Shown here in pieces: positions 48,101 to 64,000 of a stretch of 64,000 nt of DNA. The notes below the pieces were generated by a model, which worked only from the letters and a program-made list of their open reading frames with translations, was not told the DNA's origin and did not search any database. Positions within the stretch are counted from its first letter, which is position 1; each line of letters opens with the position of its first letter. The translations under genes and the position numbers were made by a program. Source of the stretch: Hymenopus coronatus (taxonomy: Eukaryota; Arthropoda; Insecta; Mantodea; Hymenopodidae); NCBI GenBank assembly GCA_030762935.1, contig CM060880.1, positions 15,865,001 through 15,929,000 of the forward strand, given 5' to 3'.

Positions 48101-51100
48101 CTCGAAGACAGGATTGTAGCATTTAGCACTTATTAAAAAATCTGATGTGTTCCATTCACACAACTTTCTCTAGCTGTTCCAAATAAAAACTACTTTTACA
48201 AAATATTCTTTCATCTACATCATGCTAATCAAGATAAATATTAGCATAATTGGTCTTATCAGTTCTTTCTTTTAAGTAGAAGGGAAACAAGAGAATGCAT
48301 TAGCCTAATACATTGTCAGATTCTTTTAAAGCTCATCATTATGTGAAACAATTGAGGTTTGGTTCACTTTGCATGGTCCCATTGGAGAAAAGTATAAGCA
48401 TTTTAAAGCTGAAACCAATAACAAGTAATATCTTAGAAGGTCAATTGTACAAAATAATAAAAAAAAAAAAAGCATATGACAAATTATTTGTTTTAACGAG
48501 ATCTGCACTTTTTTGTGGTAAGTTTTTGTCTATCACTTATGGTTTATCAATTATACAAAATTCAGCAAAATTCATCCAGAATAAAGAGGTCTTCAGAGGC
48601 TGTTCCCAAAAAATTCAAGAATATATATACTATTTGTGATGTAAATACCTTTAATATAAAATATTTTAATCAAAATTGATAGAACCATTTTGAGAAAAAA
48701 AAATTTAGAAAACTTTTCCTTATAAATGGTATTGAAAACCTTTGTGTCGCATCCTTGGGAGACTAAACTTAAATACCTAGTTTGGTATTTAATGGACCTT
48801 TCGTTTTTGAGCTATGTTGTCCACAGACACTCAGATCTTTTTCTAAAAGTGCTTTTTTTGGACTCAGGAGACCTCAAAACATATTTCTGGTGAAATGTCA
48901 ACATATTTTTGTGTGAAATACAATATCTTCTCTATCCACTATACACATTGTACATACGGGCTAAAGAAAGTAAAAATCTTGCAATTCTTCTTGAGATATT
49001 GGTTAGTTCTTCCTGTATATTATTTTGTAGTTCTTTAGTTATACTTTTTTGGACGTCCACTATTTACACTTTCCTTGGCTGGAATGTTGCTGGAGTTGCC
49101 TGGACATGTTTCTACAAGTAAATACATTGGCATCCTCTAGCAGGTTCGCAGACATCTCTTCTCTTTTAATACTCATTAAACGTTCTTGTAATGCTCAGGG
49201 ATTAGATTTATACACTTTGTCGCTTTTTGTGCTGACCCATAGCTCACTCCTGTTTGCTGCACTAACTTCAAGAGAGACTTTCTTGGCAAATATTCTAACA
49301 GTGAACAGATATCATCAAACTTTTCCTCGTTGACAGTGTTTAATTTTTTTCCGGTCTAACACTGATCCCATACTTTGGGGATCAATATCAGTAAAGTATT
49401 CCCAAAATGCTCGACAGAAAGACTTGATTTGTGTTTAAAGTTGCAATGAAAGAAGATTCTTGTTCTGTAGTACTGCACAACACACAACTGAAAACCAGCA
49501 AAGAACGTTCTCTACTACCTTTGTTTATCATATATGTGATGTGAATCAAAAGTCACATAATATGTGATGCAATAGCAGGAATTGCAATCTCAGCAGGCGA
49601 GAGGTACAAGCCCCAGACTCAAGTGCTGATAAGAGCACGGCTGCTTAATCTGATGGCACCATAGTTATATTTAGTAATTATTCCTTTACTCAGCTTTTAC
49701 TCATTATTTGCATTATCATTACCACTTTTAACATTTTTCACATACATTATTGCCATTTCATCTTCATTATCATCAATACAAGTCCTAAATTTTTAAACAT
49801 CAAACATCCCTAAACGCATAACTTAATGTAATGAAACATTATTTATTTCACAAAAAATATATAAATTGTTTGCTTACTTAACTGTAGTCAGTGAAAAGGA
49901 AGTACTGAGTCTAAATAGTAGGTACTTAACTTAATGCAGTTATATGGCCTCCTGATCATTAAAATTAAATTTTTTTTCCCATTCACAACAAGCATTTATC
50001 AAAATTTCTCATGCCATTGTTACATTACCTGCCAATTTCTAACAGTACCAACATTTTATTGTTTCCATTTCATAGTATGATTTTTAAAAGAAGAAACATG
50101 ACAGATGTCAAGCAAGTGATGGCAAAGGGTAAGCAGGGAAGGCCGTTACTATGTACAACTTGCATTGGTATTGATAGCCTACTTTGTTATAACTCTTATA
50201 AAATATGTATATTGGAAGCAGATTTGGAGGAAGAGTTAAGAGATAGACCACGATTCATGGCCCAAGACAAAGATCAGCTTCTGGTACGGATGTTACATTG
50301 CATAGTCAAACTAGAGTATTTGTCTTTTCTCTTAGGAAATTTTTTGAGCTCGAAGAGAAGAATATGCTCCTTCACAATAAACTTCTTATTAAATTGAAAG
50401 AATTTCAGTCAGTTTTGTAACCCAAAACATCACTTGGTAATTATTTACTGGGACCAGTTTCAGAAACACTGTTCCCATTTTCAATCCTTAATTTAGACTA
50501 AATCTTGCTTCCTTGGTGGCAACATTGAAGATGCAGTTGTAGAGGCATGTGGTGCTGGATCTACGAACTTCCAACGGTTGCCGTATGGTGGTGAATCAAA
50601 ATTCACAGTATGGTTCTTTTTCTTCATGATGTAGACTTCTCCCAGACATCTAATTCTGTGTTTATAAGCTGTTTTTAACAGTTTTATGTTAGGTGTGATT
50701 TCATGTCCTTATGTCTAAAAATGGTAGGCAATGCAGATTTTTCTGTTTGTATATTAGGTTTCTCATATGCTCGTTTAATCTGGTTTCCAGACTTCTTTTT
50801 AACCTTCCTATCAATACTAGATTACGGTCTGAGCATTCAATGTCATAAATTCCCTGTTTTTTGTTAGCTGGGATAGGATCCTTTAATTTTTTGCACAGCA
50901 GTTTCTGAGTGCTGTAGTTGATTTTTTGAGCTAAAGCGATGTTATAATTCTTGAAGATCTGAAATTTGTTGTGTGCCCAAAGATGATAGGTGAATCTTTT
51001 GAACCGAGGTGGTCACAGTGGTTCTGTAGGGTGGTTGTATGTGTAATGCGGTTCAATTTTTTATATTTGTGTATTCTGTTGTCTATTGCACTTTTGTGGA

Positions 51101-52005
51101 AACCATCGTTGGTAGTTATTTGTAGTATCTGTTGGTATTCTTGTTGATATTCATTATTTTCCATGGGTATGGTAGTAATCTCAGACTGCATATTTGTGTG
51201 CTGTGGGATTTTACCTGTCTAACTTCATGTAGTTATCTGTATTTGTGGGTTTTCTATGTATTTCTAATGTTGCCCATCATTTCTGGTTATCAGGACATGA
51301 AATCACACATAATATAAAATTGTTAAAACCAGCTTATAAACACACAGAATTGGATGTCTGAAGAAAAATAACCATACTATGAATTTTGATTTATTACAAT
51401 ACAGCAAGCTTTGGAAGTTTATAGATCCAGATCCTCCAAAAGTGATGCACCTCCATCCTCATTGTTGATGCCAACGTACCAAGATTAAGTCAGAATCAAG
51501 GGTTGAAAATGAGAAAAAATGTTCCCAAAACTGGTCCAAGTAAGAAATTACCAAGTGATGTTTTGTGTTACAAAAACTGACTCAAATCGTTTCCATTTAA
51601 TATTAATCACATCACTGTCACACGCTTCTTTGAATATTTGCAAATTTTAAAACTTCTTATTCCTTTCAACCAAGTTAAGTGAAGGACTGCCATGCTCTTA
51701 AAATAAGTGAAACAACTGTTTCCAGAATCTGTATAGAGAAACTACAGCCAGATCCATCACGAATTTTAATTCCTGGGGGAGAGAGACCAAGAACATCCCC
51801 ATTCATGCAAAGACACAGTTTTAAATTAGATGCCTTAAGAAGGCACATCCATGGCAATTACTTCTGGAAGGAGCATCCTATTGAACATAAGCTCCTTTCT
51901 TCTCTTAAAGAATCAGAGCTATTGCAGAGGACCTTTAGTTTTTTGACCAAAGTCCTCGATAATCTGGCATTTGAGTTCAACACAATAAATAACAGCAATA
52001 CTTAG
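36098..52005 (+). CDS. Unrecognised membrane protein gene: death-domain-like fold, single TM helix, coiled coil (5' end missing)
   Basis: Nine exons with compatible phases (0-2, 2-1, 1-1, 1-2, 2-2, 2-1, 1-2, 2-2, 2-stop) give about 385 residues. Exons iii and iv form a six-helix, death-domain-like region: LEYVADHLKLEDCRKLIAAL, then SCLKLLVHWNSE and LTQRLKQLGHSELADWL, with the conserved tryptophan before the variable loop. Exon v holds one membrane helix (IDTVMCALIFVFLAVATFII), flanked by acidic residues before and RLCYKKCR after. This predicts the C terminus inside and the death-like fold outside. Exons vii-viii are charged and helical (FELEEKNMLLHNKLLIKLKE). Exon ix carries GGERPRTSPFMQRHSFKLDA and ends in TAG. 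I cannot assign a family or gene name. The first coding exon, with any signal peptide, was not found. Confidence 0.6.
36277..36311 (+). CDS. Membrane death-domain-like gene, exon ii
   Basis: A 35-base exon with a very good acceptor (TTCTTCTTCCTCCTGCAG) and donor (GTGAGC). It encodes ENEKLTTPLVY. Phase 2 in, phase 1 out. Confidence 0.55.
36368..37093. mobile_element. TTAA-flanked 718-bp foldback MITE
   Basis: TTAA at 36368-36371 and 37090-37093 flank arms of about 235 and 224 bp that are inverted near-copies of each other. Both begin GGACACTTGGTAGTGTCAGA. The first 17 bases also contain a small hairpin (GACACT/AGTGTC). A TTAA duplication is characteristic of piggyBac-type transposition, so this may be a non-autonomous piggyBac-like element. 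No coding frame. Confidence 0.85.
37094..37446. other. Intron of the membrane gene, unassigned
   Basis: Nothing recognised. Confidence 0.4.
37447..37915 (-). repeat. Family A copy, minus orientation
   Basis: AAAAATCTGATGTGTTCCAT through the reverse central blocks to CCCAGAAAATTCAAGATAT. Confidence 0.75.
37924..38085 (+). repeat. Family A right-end fragment, plus orientation
   Basis: TTATTTCCTTTCTACTTACT through GAACACATCAGAGTTTTTA. It forms a foldback with the minus copy just before it, the same arrangement as at 19690-20550. Confidence 0.75.
38085..38640 (-). pseudogene. LINE reverse-transcriptase fragment
   Basis: The minus strand reads, in broken frames, YIKNSNNKYKAAQKIINKQ, NAYFTNAVKELKSRIGN and then INNCLSNSFFRKLLKVSKVV with PILK. 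This is the linker and first RT block of a CR1/RTE-like ORF2 protein. It is truncated where family A begins. Several stops are present. Confidence 0.6.
38815..39382 (+). repeat. Family A right two-thirds
   Basis: It starts at ACTGTATATTAAAGATAATT and runs through TTCATTCTGGATGAATTTTG and CCTAGTGTATTCCCTTATTT to GAACACATCAGATTTTTTT. Confidence 0.75.
39455..39597 (+). repeat. Diverged family A right-end fragment
   Basis: TTTCAAAGATTTGACTATCA, TGTTTATCTTGATCAACACA and AAGCTTTCATAACAATACTT match the right third with many changes. Confidence 0.5.
39600..40807. other. Intron of the membrane gene, unassigned
   Basis: No exon or repeat recognised apart from short AT-rich runs near 40640-40680. Confidence 0.4.
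40808..41420 (-). repeat. Family A copy with internal deletion
   Basis: Reverse right end (CATCTGATATGTTCCATTCG) to reverse left end (ACACCTTCTCTATACATTAT). The GGGTAGTTGGGG portion is missing; the frame jumps from TTTTTGTCTATAACT to CAGTTTTCATTTTTGAGC. Confidence 0.75.
41515..41664 (+). CDS. Membrane death-domain-like gene, exon iii
   Basis: Encodes DLNTAQLEYVADHLKLEDCR and KLIAALHDPNFELTTNVDVA, the first helices of the death-domain-like region. The acceptor at 41514 (GCACTGTTAG) keeps phase with exon ii; an alternative acceptor at 41495 (ACAATTGCAG) is the better site but would change phase. The donor is GTAAGG. Family A sequence begins within a few bases of this donor. Confidence 0.65.
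41668..41790 (+). repeat. Family A left-part fragment abutting a splice donor
   Basis: GGAAATACATGTTTTGAGAC, CCTGATTCC, a GTGTGTGTG run and AGCTCAAAAATGAAAAGCTG match the family. The match starts right after the exon iii donor. Confidence 0.7.
41812..41990 (+). mobile_element. SINE-1 body without the tRNA head
   Basis: GGAAGGGAAGTAAAGCTGTC, GATTTAAGGCACGTAAAAGA and AATGGGACGCAGAGAACC match the 3' body of SINE-1. Confidence 0.75.
42081..42160. repeat. (GA)n and (CT)n microsatellites forming a hairpin
   Basis: A GA run at 42081-42110 and a CT run at 42138-42160 are separated by about 27 AT-rich bases, so the two arms are complementary. Confidence 0.8.
42420..43162 (-). repeat. Family A copy
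   Basis: It lacks only the outermost right end. It contains GGGTAGTTTGGGTGGGGGG and the CACACACGCACACAGACACA tract, and it ends TACCTTCTCTATACACTAGT...AGAGAAAGTAA. Confidence 0.8.
43165..43500. other. Intron of the membrane gene, unassigned
   Basis: Nothing recognised. Confidence 0.4.
43500..43590 (-). repeat. Family A right-end fragment, diverged
   Basis: TTTGCTCCATTCACATGACT followed by TATTCTACTATCTACTTCAT. Confidence 0.5.
43747..43981 (+). CDS. Membrane death-domain-like gene, exon iv
   Basis: The acceptor TATGTTGAGTTACAG precedes EWRVPQDVSCLKLLVHWNSE, followed by LTQRLKQLGHSELADWLSKS, the C-terminal helices of the death-like fold. The donor GTATGA after VK keeps phase with exon v. A second possible donor (GTGTGA at 43975) would not. 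Confidence 0.7.
44355..44595 (-). mobile_element. SINE-1, diverged copy
   Basis: Reverse body blocks (TTGCTCAGAGGCCTC, CTTGAGGTTCTTTTAC, CCTTCCAAAGGAAGCC) and the reverse B box (GGGTTTGAACCC). Confidence 0.8.
44595..45305 (-). repeat. Family A copy joined to a SINE tail
   Basis: Begins near 44645 at GTAAGTAGAAGGCAAATAAG and includes all central blocks to ACTTCCGGTGAAATCTCGAC and TTTTTGGGTGGACTGC. The short CACATCCATACTTCCAGACT segment at 44605-44640 matches the SINE-3 tail at 55200. Confidence 0.7.
45449..45640 (+). CDS. Membrane death-domain-like gene, exon v (transmembrane exon)
   Basis: The acceptor GTGTTTTGCAG is followed by VEITEETPTQGTDDNWLP and about 22 hydrophobic residues (MCALIFVFLAVATFIICYVC). 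Basic residues WRLCYKKCR follow. The donor GTAAGT is strong. Phase 2 in, phase 2 out. Confidence 0.75.
45890..46210. mobile_element. Two opposed tRNA-like SINE heads, one with body
   Basis: The minus strand at 45966-45890 has a tRNA-like head (CTCATTTGGTTAGAGC, then GGTTCAAATCAC). On the plus strand 45990-46210 has GTTGCAAGTTCAAACCCAGC as B box and a body ending TGGGATTGTTAATAAAC. Confidence 0.5.
46430..46645 (-). mobile_element. SINE-1, strongly diverged copy
   Basis: Reverse body (TTATTTCCCTCCCAAAGGAA, CCATAGTAAGTATTTTTT) followed by the reverse B box (AGGTTTGAACCTGC) and CATGGAGGGTGAC. Confidence 0.65.
46985..47130 (-). mobile_element. SINE-2 tail fragment
   Basis: A T run, then AAGTTTAACATCCTTTAATG, ATGATGCTCAAATGAGCCTG and GGGGTCCCTAG, the reverse of the SINE-2 3' region at 29085-29190. 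Confidence 0.65.
47131..47706. other. Intron of the membrane gene, unassigned
   Basis: Nothing recognised. Confidence 0.4.
47707..48000 (-). mobile_element. SINE-1, well-preserved copy
   Basis: T-rich tail, reverse body (CTCAGCGTCCCATTCTAAAT, AAATCTACGACACGGGACCC, CATGCTAAGGATTTTTACAC), reverse B box (GGGTTTGAACCC) and reverse A-box region (GGTAACCGTTACATCA). Confidence 0.88.
48135..48975 (-). repeat. Family A copy, near full length
   Basis: AAAAAATCTGATGTGTTCCA at one end; TCTTCTCTATCCACTATACA and AAAGAAAGTAAAAATCTTGC at the other. Confidence 0.8.
48976..50075. other. Intron of the membrane gene, unassigned
   Basis: No exon, tRNA-like head or known element could be supported here. Confidence 0.4.
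50076..50128 (+). CDS. Membrane death-domain-like gene, exon vi
   Basis: The acceptor TTATTGTTTCCATTTCATAG and donor GTAAGC bound MIFKRRNMTDVKQVMAK. Phase 2 in, phase 1 out. Basic juxtamembrane residues fit the cytoplasmic side. Confidence 0.6.
50222..50291 (+). CDS. Membrane death-domain-like gene, exon vii
   Basis: Encodes DLEEELRDRPRFMAQDKDQL, a charged segment. The acceptor (ATATTGGAAGCAG) and donor (GTTACA) are weak; they were chosen because they keep phase with both neighbours. Confidence 0.5.
50336..50407 (+). CDS. Membrane death-domain-like gene, exon viii
   Basis: The acceptor TTGTCTTTTCTCTTAG is excellent. The exon encodes KFFELEEKNMLLHNKLLIKL, a heptad-like helix. The phase-consistent donor GTCAGT at 50408 coincides with the terminus of the Penelope-like element. 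Confidence 0.6.
50408..50665. repeat. Left inverted repeat of the Penelope-like element
   Basis: Begins GTCAGTTTTGTAACCCAAAA. Its reverse complement aligns over its length with 51350-51590. Confidence 0.8.
51350..51590. repeat. Right inverted repeat of the Penelope-like element
   Basis: Ends TTTTGTGTTACAAAAACTGAC, the inverse of the left repeat start. A spurious exon-like frame (QALEVYRSRSSKSDAPPSS) falls within it. Confidence 0.8.
51726..52005 (+). CDS. Membrane death-domain-like gene, terminal exon ix
   Basis: The acceptor ACAACTGTTTCCAG joins in phase 2 to exon viii. The 93-codon frame contains LQPDPSRILIPGGERPRTSP and ALRRHIHGNYFWKEHPIEHK, then a helical LLSSLKESELLQRTFSF. It ends in TAG at 52003. 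There is no consensus donor inside the frame, so it is taken as terminal. No close AATAAA follows the stop; one at 51984 lies before it. Confidence 0.6.
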
Positions 52006-52367
52006 CTGCAATATATAATATTGTGAGAGAGATTCAATGTATGGTGCAGCTCTTCACTGTTTTCATGAGCATTTCATAAAATTTATATAGATACTCAGAA
52101 TGACATCTTTCAAAATGCAACAATGCATTGACAGCAATACTTTTTGTTCTTAAAGTAGGCTAATACAGGTTTCATTTGCAATGTCATTACTGATATGGGA
52201 GATATTGAACACTTGTTTAATCCTGGGAACTCGGAAGGTCAGGAATGCTCCTAAGCTGTATTGCTCATCTTCACCTGAAAAAAGTGACTGCTGTCTGGTA
52301 ACTTCTTTTAAAAATCAGACTGAAGTTTTCCTTAGAAGGTACTTTTAAGTTTTAACTTAACTTGCAG
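52006..52367. other. 3' UTR or intergenic stretch between two plus-strand genes
   Basis: No other feature recognised. A 5' untranslated exon of the next gene could lie here or further upstream. Confidence 0.35.
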
Positions 52368-52482
52368 GATAAAAATGAGTAAGATATCTCAACAAGAAGA
52401 TGGCAAGCCTGTCTTGGTATATTCTGATCAACAGCCATCTTCTGAATCTGAAGAGGAAATTTATGCTTGTAGTATAACAAAG
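52368..52482 (+). CDS. Unrecognised gene 3, exon 1 (likely start exon)
   Basis: The acceptor TTAACTTAACTTGCAG is followed seven bases later by AAAAATGAG, a reasonable start context at 52375. From there it encodes MSKISQQEDGKPVLVYSD and SSESEEEIYACSITK. The donor is GTAAAT, phase 0 out. The frame is also open upstream of the ATG to the acceptor, so an internal exon is possible. Confidence 0.55.
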
Positions 52483-54554
52483 GTAAATCGATCAGCTTTA
52501 AACAAACCAAATAAACCACTTTTACAGTATTAAAACTGTCATTGAATATGTAGATTAAGTTGAACCTGTCTAGTGTATTGCTTTATACTGCCAAAATAAA
52601 TCATGATAATGACTTATGTTTTTTGGCCAAGTGTTTAAGAACTGTTCAAGCTACCATTATGGCTTCTTTACTTTCTCATTTAGGCAGTTTGACTCAGAAA
52701 TCTCATTTTAAATCTGCAACCCACTTTTTAATCATTGAATATGAAGGGGTAGAGTCTTTCCTCCTTGATTTCCTTGGACGTTAAGCCTTTCAAATGGAAG
52801 TATTTAATCACTGCTCGTTTTTCCAAATCCTCAATTTTCGTGAAAACTCTTATCTTACTGGCCTAGTGTCGCCATATCTGTGCAAGGACTGGGACTTATC
52901 AGCTGACCCTCATACATCAAAGTTTGAATAAGTATTAATATATTCTGAATATTGTAACACACTCTATTTGCACAGTGCTCATTTTGTTGCCCAACCATAT
53001 GTATGAATTGCTTGCACTCAGTAGCCTTGGTGTGTTCCAATATGAGTGAATAATCCACTCAAGATTTTGCTTGTCAAGTCAGTTGCTGCCTTCTGTAACA
53101 TAATGACTAGTCTGCTCAGTGAACATCTCTAAAATGATAGCTTATTCAAACGTGTTGTGTATTCTTATTGTTTCTGTAATCCATTGAAAGGCACAGCAAA
53201 TAATTTCATGTATGATTAGTCTATCAAAACCAAATTATGCAGACTGTGTGTAGAAATTTTCTGGTGTTCCGGTTTTAAATAGGTACTATCTAATGTCTGG
53301 TAAGCAAGTTTAGGACAGTGGGATTACTAAATCTAAGAAGCAATAAAGATGACAACAGCAGAAAAATTGACAAAATTAGTGCATCTTTCACTCTTCAATA
53401 AGTATTAAACCTTGCATAGGAAGTGGGCATTTCAAAAACTTCCTATTCAAAAGCTGCTAATTTCTTAATTTGCAAACACTATTACTGTTCATGAATTACA
53501 ATCTTGTGACAAGTAATGACAAAATGCATATGGACAATATTTTCAACACCGCTTATAAGGTCAGTACTCATTTTAGTGCATGTTAGTGTTATGAGTGTGC
53601 AACATTGGAGTTTTAGAATGTGTAACCAGCTTCACCATAACTTTGAAATAAATAAACCTTAATGTATTGCTCTGCTGAGCACATGCAGCACCACTGAAGA
53701 GATGATGGGAACCCAGTACCTGTGAGAGGAAACTGCTTCAGACAGCACATTCCACAGCTTTGAGATAATTTAACTTTGAAATATTTTGTATAATATGTGA
53801 TATTAATAAATGATGTACAAATATGTTCTAAGTATATGCCAGATGCAGTTGATGTAACAAAGTCATACTTTTGAAGATTACGGAAAAGCCAACCCTAACA
53901 TGGACAGGTGGCCTCCACTTACAGGTCGCGCACCAGTTCTTGATGAATGACATTTTTAATGAGAGATTAGATGTGAGACACTTGCTCACCTTTACTGGGT
54001 ATTCTCAAAATGTAATCACAAGGAAGCAGAGCTCTTGTTACTGTAACAAACTATTTGCTGACCTATAAATGTAAAAGGAACCTAGTAACAGTGAAGTAAC
54101 ACAAATATTAATATAATAATAATTGTAACAATTCTCCACTTATCTTTCGGAAACCAAGGACTAGTTTCGCAATAAAATGGTCTATTGCATCGTCAGCTCA
54201 GTTTCTTTTTGATCTTGTTTATTTACATTGTTATGGTTACTGCTATTAAGTGGATTGTGTACAAAGGCAGTGCTAACTACTGGAATCAAAACAAATTTGG
54301 TGAGAGTAAATTGGCAGTATATCAAAATTCATTGCATGATTTTTATACTTTAATAGAAATATTTTCTCCCAAACCATTAAATCTGTGTGCACATGTAAGT
54401 GTTTTAATAATTTAATATCTGGATTTATTTCATTATTAAATTTGCAAAAATGTTCTGCCACAGCCGATTTATCAATTTGTTTGCATTTAATATTCCTAAA
54501 GTGAGGTGCTCCCCTGGGTACATTGTATTTTATTTATAACTCCTTTGAACTTAA
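52483..54554. other. Gene 3 intron, unassigned
   Basis: A 29-codon frame around 53863-53949 (containing KANPNMDRWPPLTGRAP) looks protein-like but has no matching splice signals. Otherwise nothing was recognised. Confidence 0.3.
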
Positions 54555-54757
54555 AGTGAGACTACACTAGTACACAACACAATCTGGGCTGAGACATGAA
54601 CTGACTGCTCTGTAGAAAGACCTAGGTTTAAAACACACCATGTGCTTGCTTTCAATCTCTTCCTCTAAAAGACCTCTACATGGGGTACAGGAATAATGGA
54701 AAGGGATGTGATCAAAGTATAAAATAATAACAATGTCATTAAAAACACTTTTTGTTA

Positions 54758-54763
54758 TTTATT
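54758..54763 (-). terminator. RpL38 polyadenylation signal
   Basis: AATAAA on the minus strand, 17 bases after the stop codon. Confidence 0.75.
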
Positions 54764-54779
54764 ATCATATTTACAAAGT

Positions 54780-63378
<8,599 letters not shown>

Positions 63379-63381
<3 letters not shown>

Positions 63382-63430
63382 GTTGAATTGCAAGTGGTGA
63401 AGGATACTTTCGGTGTATAATTACACGATC
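63379..63430 (-). CDS. RpL38: RpL38 exon 2 with start codon
   Basis: The acceptor CTGTTTGACAG precedes a 49-base leader segment and ATG, which is cut off directly by the donor GTAAGT. Only the initiator methionine is coded here. Confidence 0.88.
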
Positions 63431-63557
63431 CTGTCAAACAGAATAATGAAAACATTAGCAGATGCTGAAATACTTTAGCATTTTTGTGCAAATAGTAATA
63501 ACACTAAAAATCTGAATTTTATGCCGATGATTAAAGATTCTACTTATGTTATCTTAC

Positions 63558-63600
63558 CTTCACGCAGCTCTCCTGCTATCAACACAACAGAGAGTAGAAA
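63558..63600 (-). promoter_or_regulatory. RpL38 5' UTR exon 1 and TOP-like start
   Basis: On the minus strand a pyrimidine tract TTTTCTACTCTCTG precedes GTTGTGTTGATAGCAGGAG, and the exon ends GTGAAG at donor GTAAGA. The tract suits a TOP-type ribosomal protein promoter. The exact start base is uncertain. Confidence 0.6.
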
Positions 63601-63704
63601 ACGAGAATCTATTCTCAGTTTAAAAATCTGACGCAATTTAATTCCTGATACACCCGCTTGGTGACGCAGCTAAACTATACTAGAACTACTCCTTAACATA
63701 CTTT

Positions 63705-64000
63705 CAAAAAATTAGACGTGTTCCATACTTTCTCTAGTTGTTCTGCAAAAAAAAAAAAAAAAAAAAAAAAACCAATTTCTTAAAAACATTTTTATCTGCG
63801 CCTTGCTAATCGAGATAATCATTCAAAAAAGTGGTTTTATTGTTTGCTTTCTTGTAAGTAGAAGAGAAATAAAGGAATATACTAGGCGATAGTCAAATCT
63901 TTTAAAAGCTGCTTGCTATGTGGTTGAAATTTGTTTCTTTGCATGGCCAGCAGTTGACAAATTCCCATTTTGTCCATCTCTTATGGTTTACCAGCTACGT
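63705..64000 (-). repeat. Family A copy continuing beyond the window
   Basis: Reverse right end (AAAAATTAGACGTGTTCC), TAATCGAGATAATCAT-like block and TTTTGTCCATCTCTTATGGT. It includes a 25-base A run at 63747-63771. Confidence 0.75.

Larger units (their letters stand above)
50408..51590 (-). mobile_element. Penelope-like retroelement fragment with inverted flanking repeats and GIY-YIG domain
   Basis: The minus strand encodes, in broken frames, the end of an RT (NNEYQQEYQQILQITTNDGF) and a GIY-YIG endonuclease core with GIYDIECSDRNLVLIGRLKR and LETRLNEHMRNL. RT plus C-terminal GIY-YIG defines Penelope-like elements. Flanking it are inverted copies of about 200-250 bp, 50408-50665 and 51350-51590, which share GTTTTGTAAC, CAAAACATCACTTGGTAAT and TGTGAATTTTGAT-type blocks. 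Inverted pseudo-LTRs are typical of this group. The RT is mostly missing. No hammerhead core was confirmed in the repeats. Confidence 0.75.

Noticed and set aside
51404..51486. A coding exon reading QALEVYRSRSSKSDAPPSS after an AG acceptor
   Set aside because: The same sequence occurs inverted at 50500-50620. It belongs to the inverted repeat of the Penelope-like element.
53863..53949. Protein-like frame containing KANPNMDRWPPLTGRAP
   Set aside because: There is no acceptor or donor in a phase that links it to the gene 3 exons, and stops lie close on both sides.
54555..54720. Another tRNA-like SINE head near CTAGGTTTAAAACACACC
   Set aside because: The B-box likeness is too weak and no shared body was found.

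Overview
This window comes from a repeat-rich, AT-rich eukaryotic genome, most likely an insect with a large genome. A polyneopteran such as a cockroach, termite or stick insect would fit, but that is inference. The evidence is multi-kilobase GT-AG introns, insect-like ribosomal protein sequences with 5' pyrimidine tracts, tRNA-derived SINEs, non-LTR and Penelope-like retroelement fragments, and hAT transposons. There is no bacterial or viral gene content.

Four host genes can be supported. (1) RpS27 (eS27) is on the + strand at 15920-31480. It has four exons that give a complete 84-residue product, and exon 1 carries only the first two codons. (2) Roughly 36098-52005 (+) holds a nine-exon, 5'-incomplete gene of unknown identity. 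Its product combines a death-domain-like fold, a single membrane helix, a charged or coiled-coil segment and a C-terminal domain I do not recognise. (3) At 52368-57154 (+) there are three phase-compatible exons of a second unrecognised gene. (4) RpL38 (eL38) is on the minus strand from about 63597 to 54758. It has five exons that give a complete 70-residue product. Genes 3 and 4 interdigitate: the last RpL38 exon lies in an intron of gene 3, and two exons of gene 3 lie in an intron of RpL38. A decayed THAP-domain gene sits on the + strand in another RpL38 intron.

Most of the remaining sequence is mobile DNA. An unnamed interspersed family (called family A here), about 0.8-1.1 kb when near full length, has about 25 complete, deleted or inverted copies and makes up roughly a fifth of the window. 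The other elements are: a 3.1 kb hAT element with an 8-bp target duplication and a LINE piece inside it; a second hAT remnant just upstream of the RpS27 promoter; two copies of one LINE 3' end, one split by a SINE with a 12-bp target duplication; an RT-domain LINE fragment; a Penelope-like fragment with a GIY-YIG domain between inverted repeats; a 718-bp foldback element flanked by TTAA; a two-copy inverted-repeat family, one copy holding a nested palindrome; and several families of tRNA-derived SINEs.

Region by region: 1-15 kb is family A copies, the hAT element and unassigned DNA. 15-31.5 kb is RpS27 with repeats in its introns. 32-52 kb is the membrane death-domain-like gene, with introns full of repeats. 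52-64 kb is the interdigitated unknown gene and RpL38. Exon calls rest on reading frame, splice signals and phase consistency only, because no transcript data or homology searches were available.
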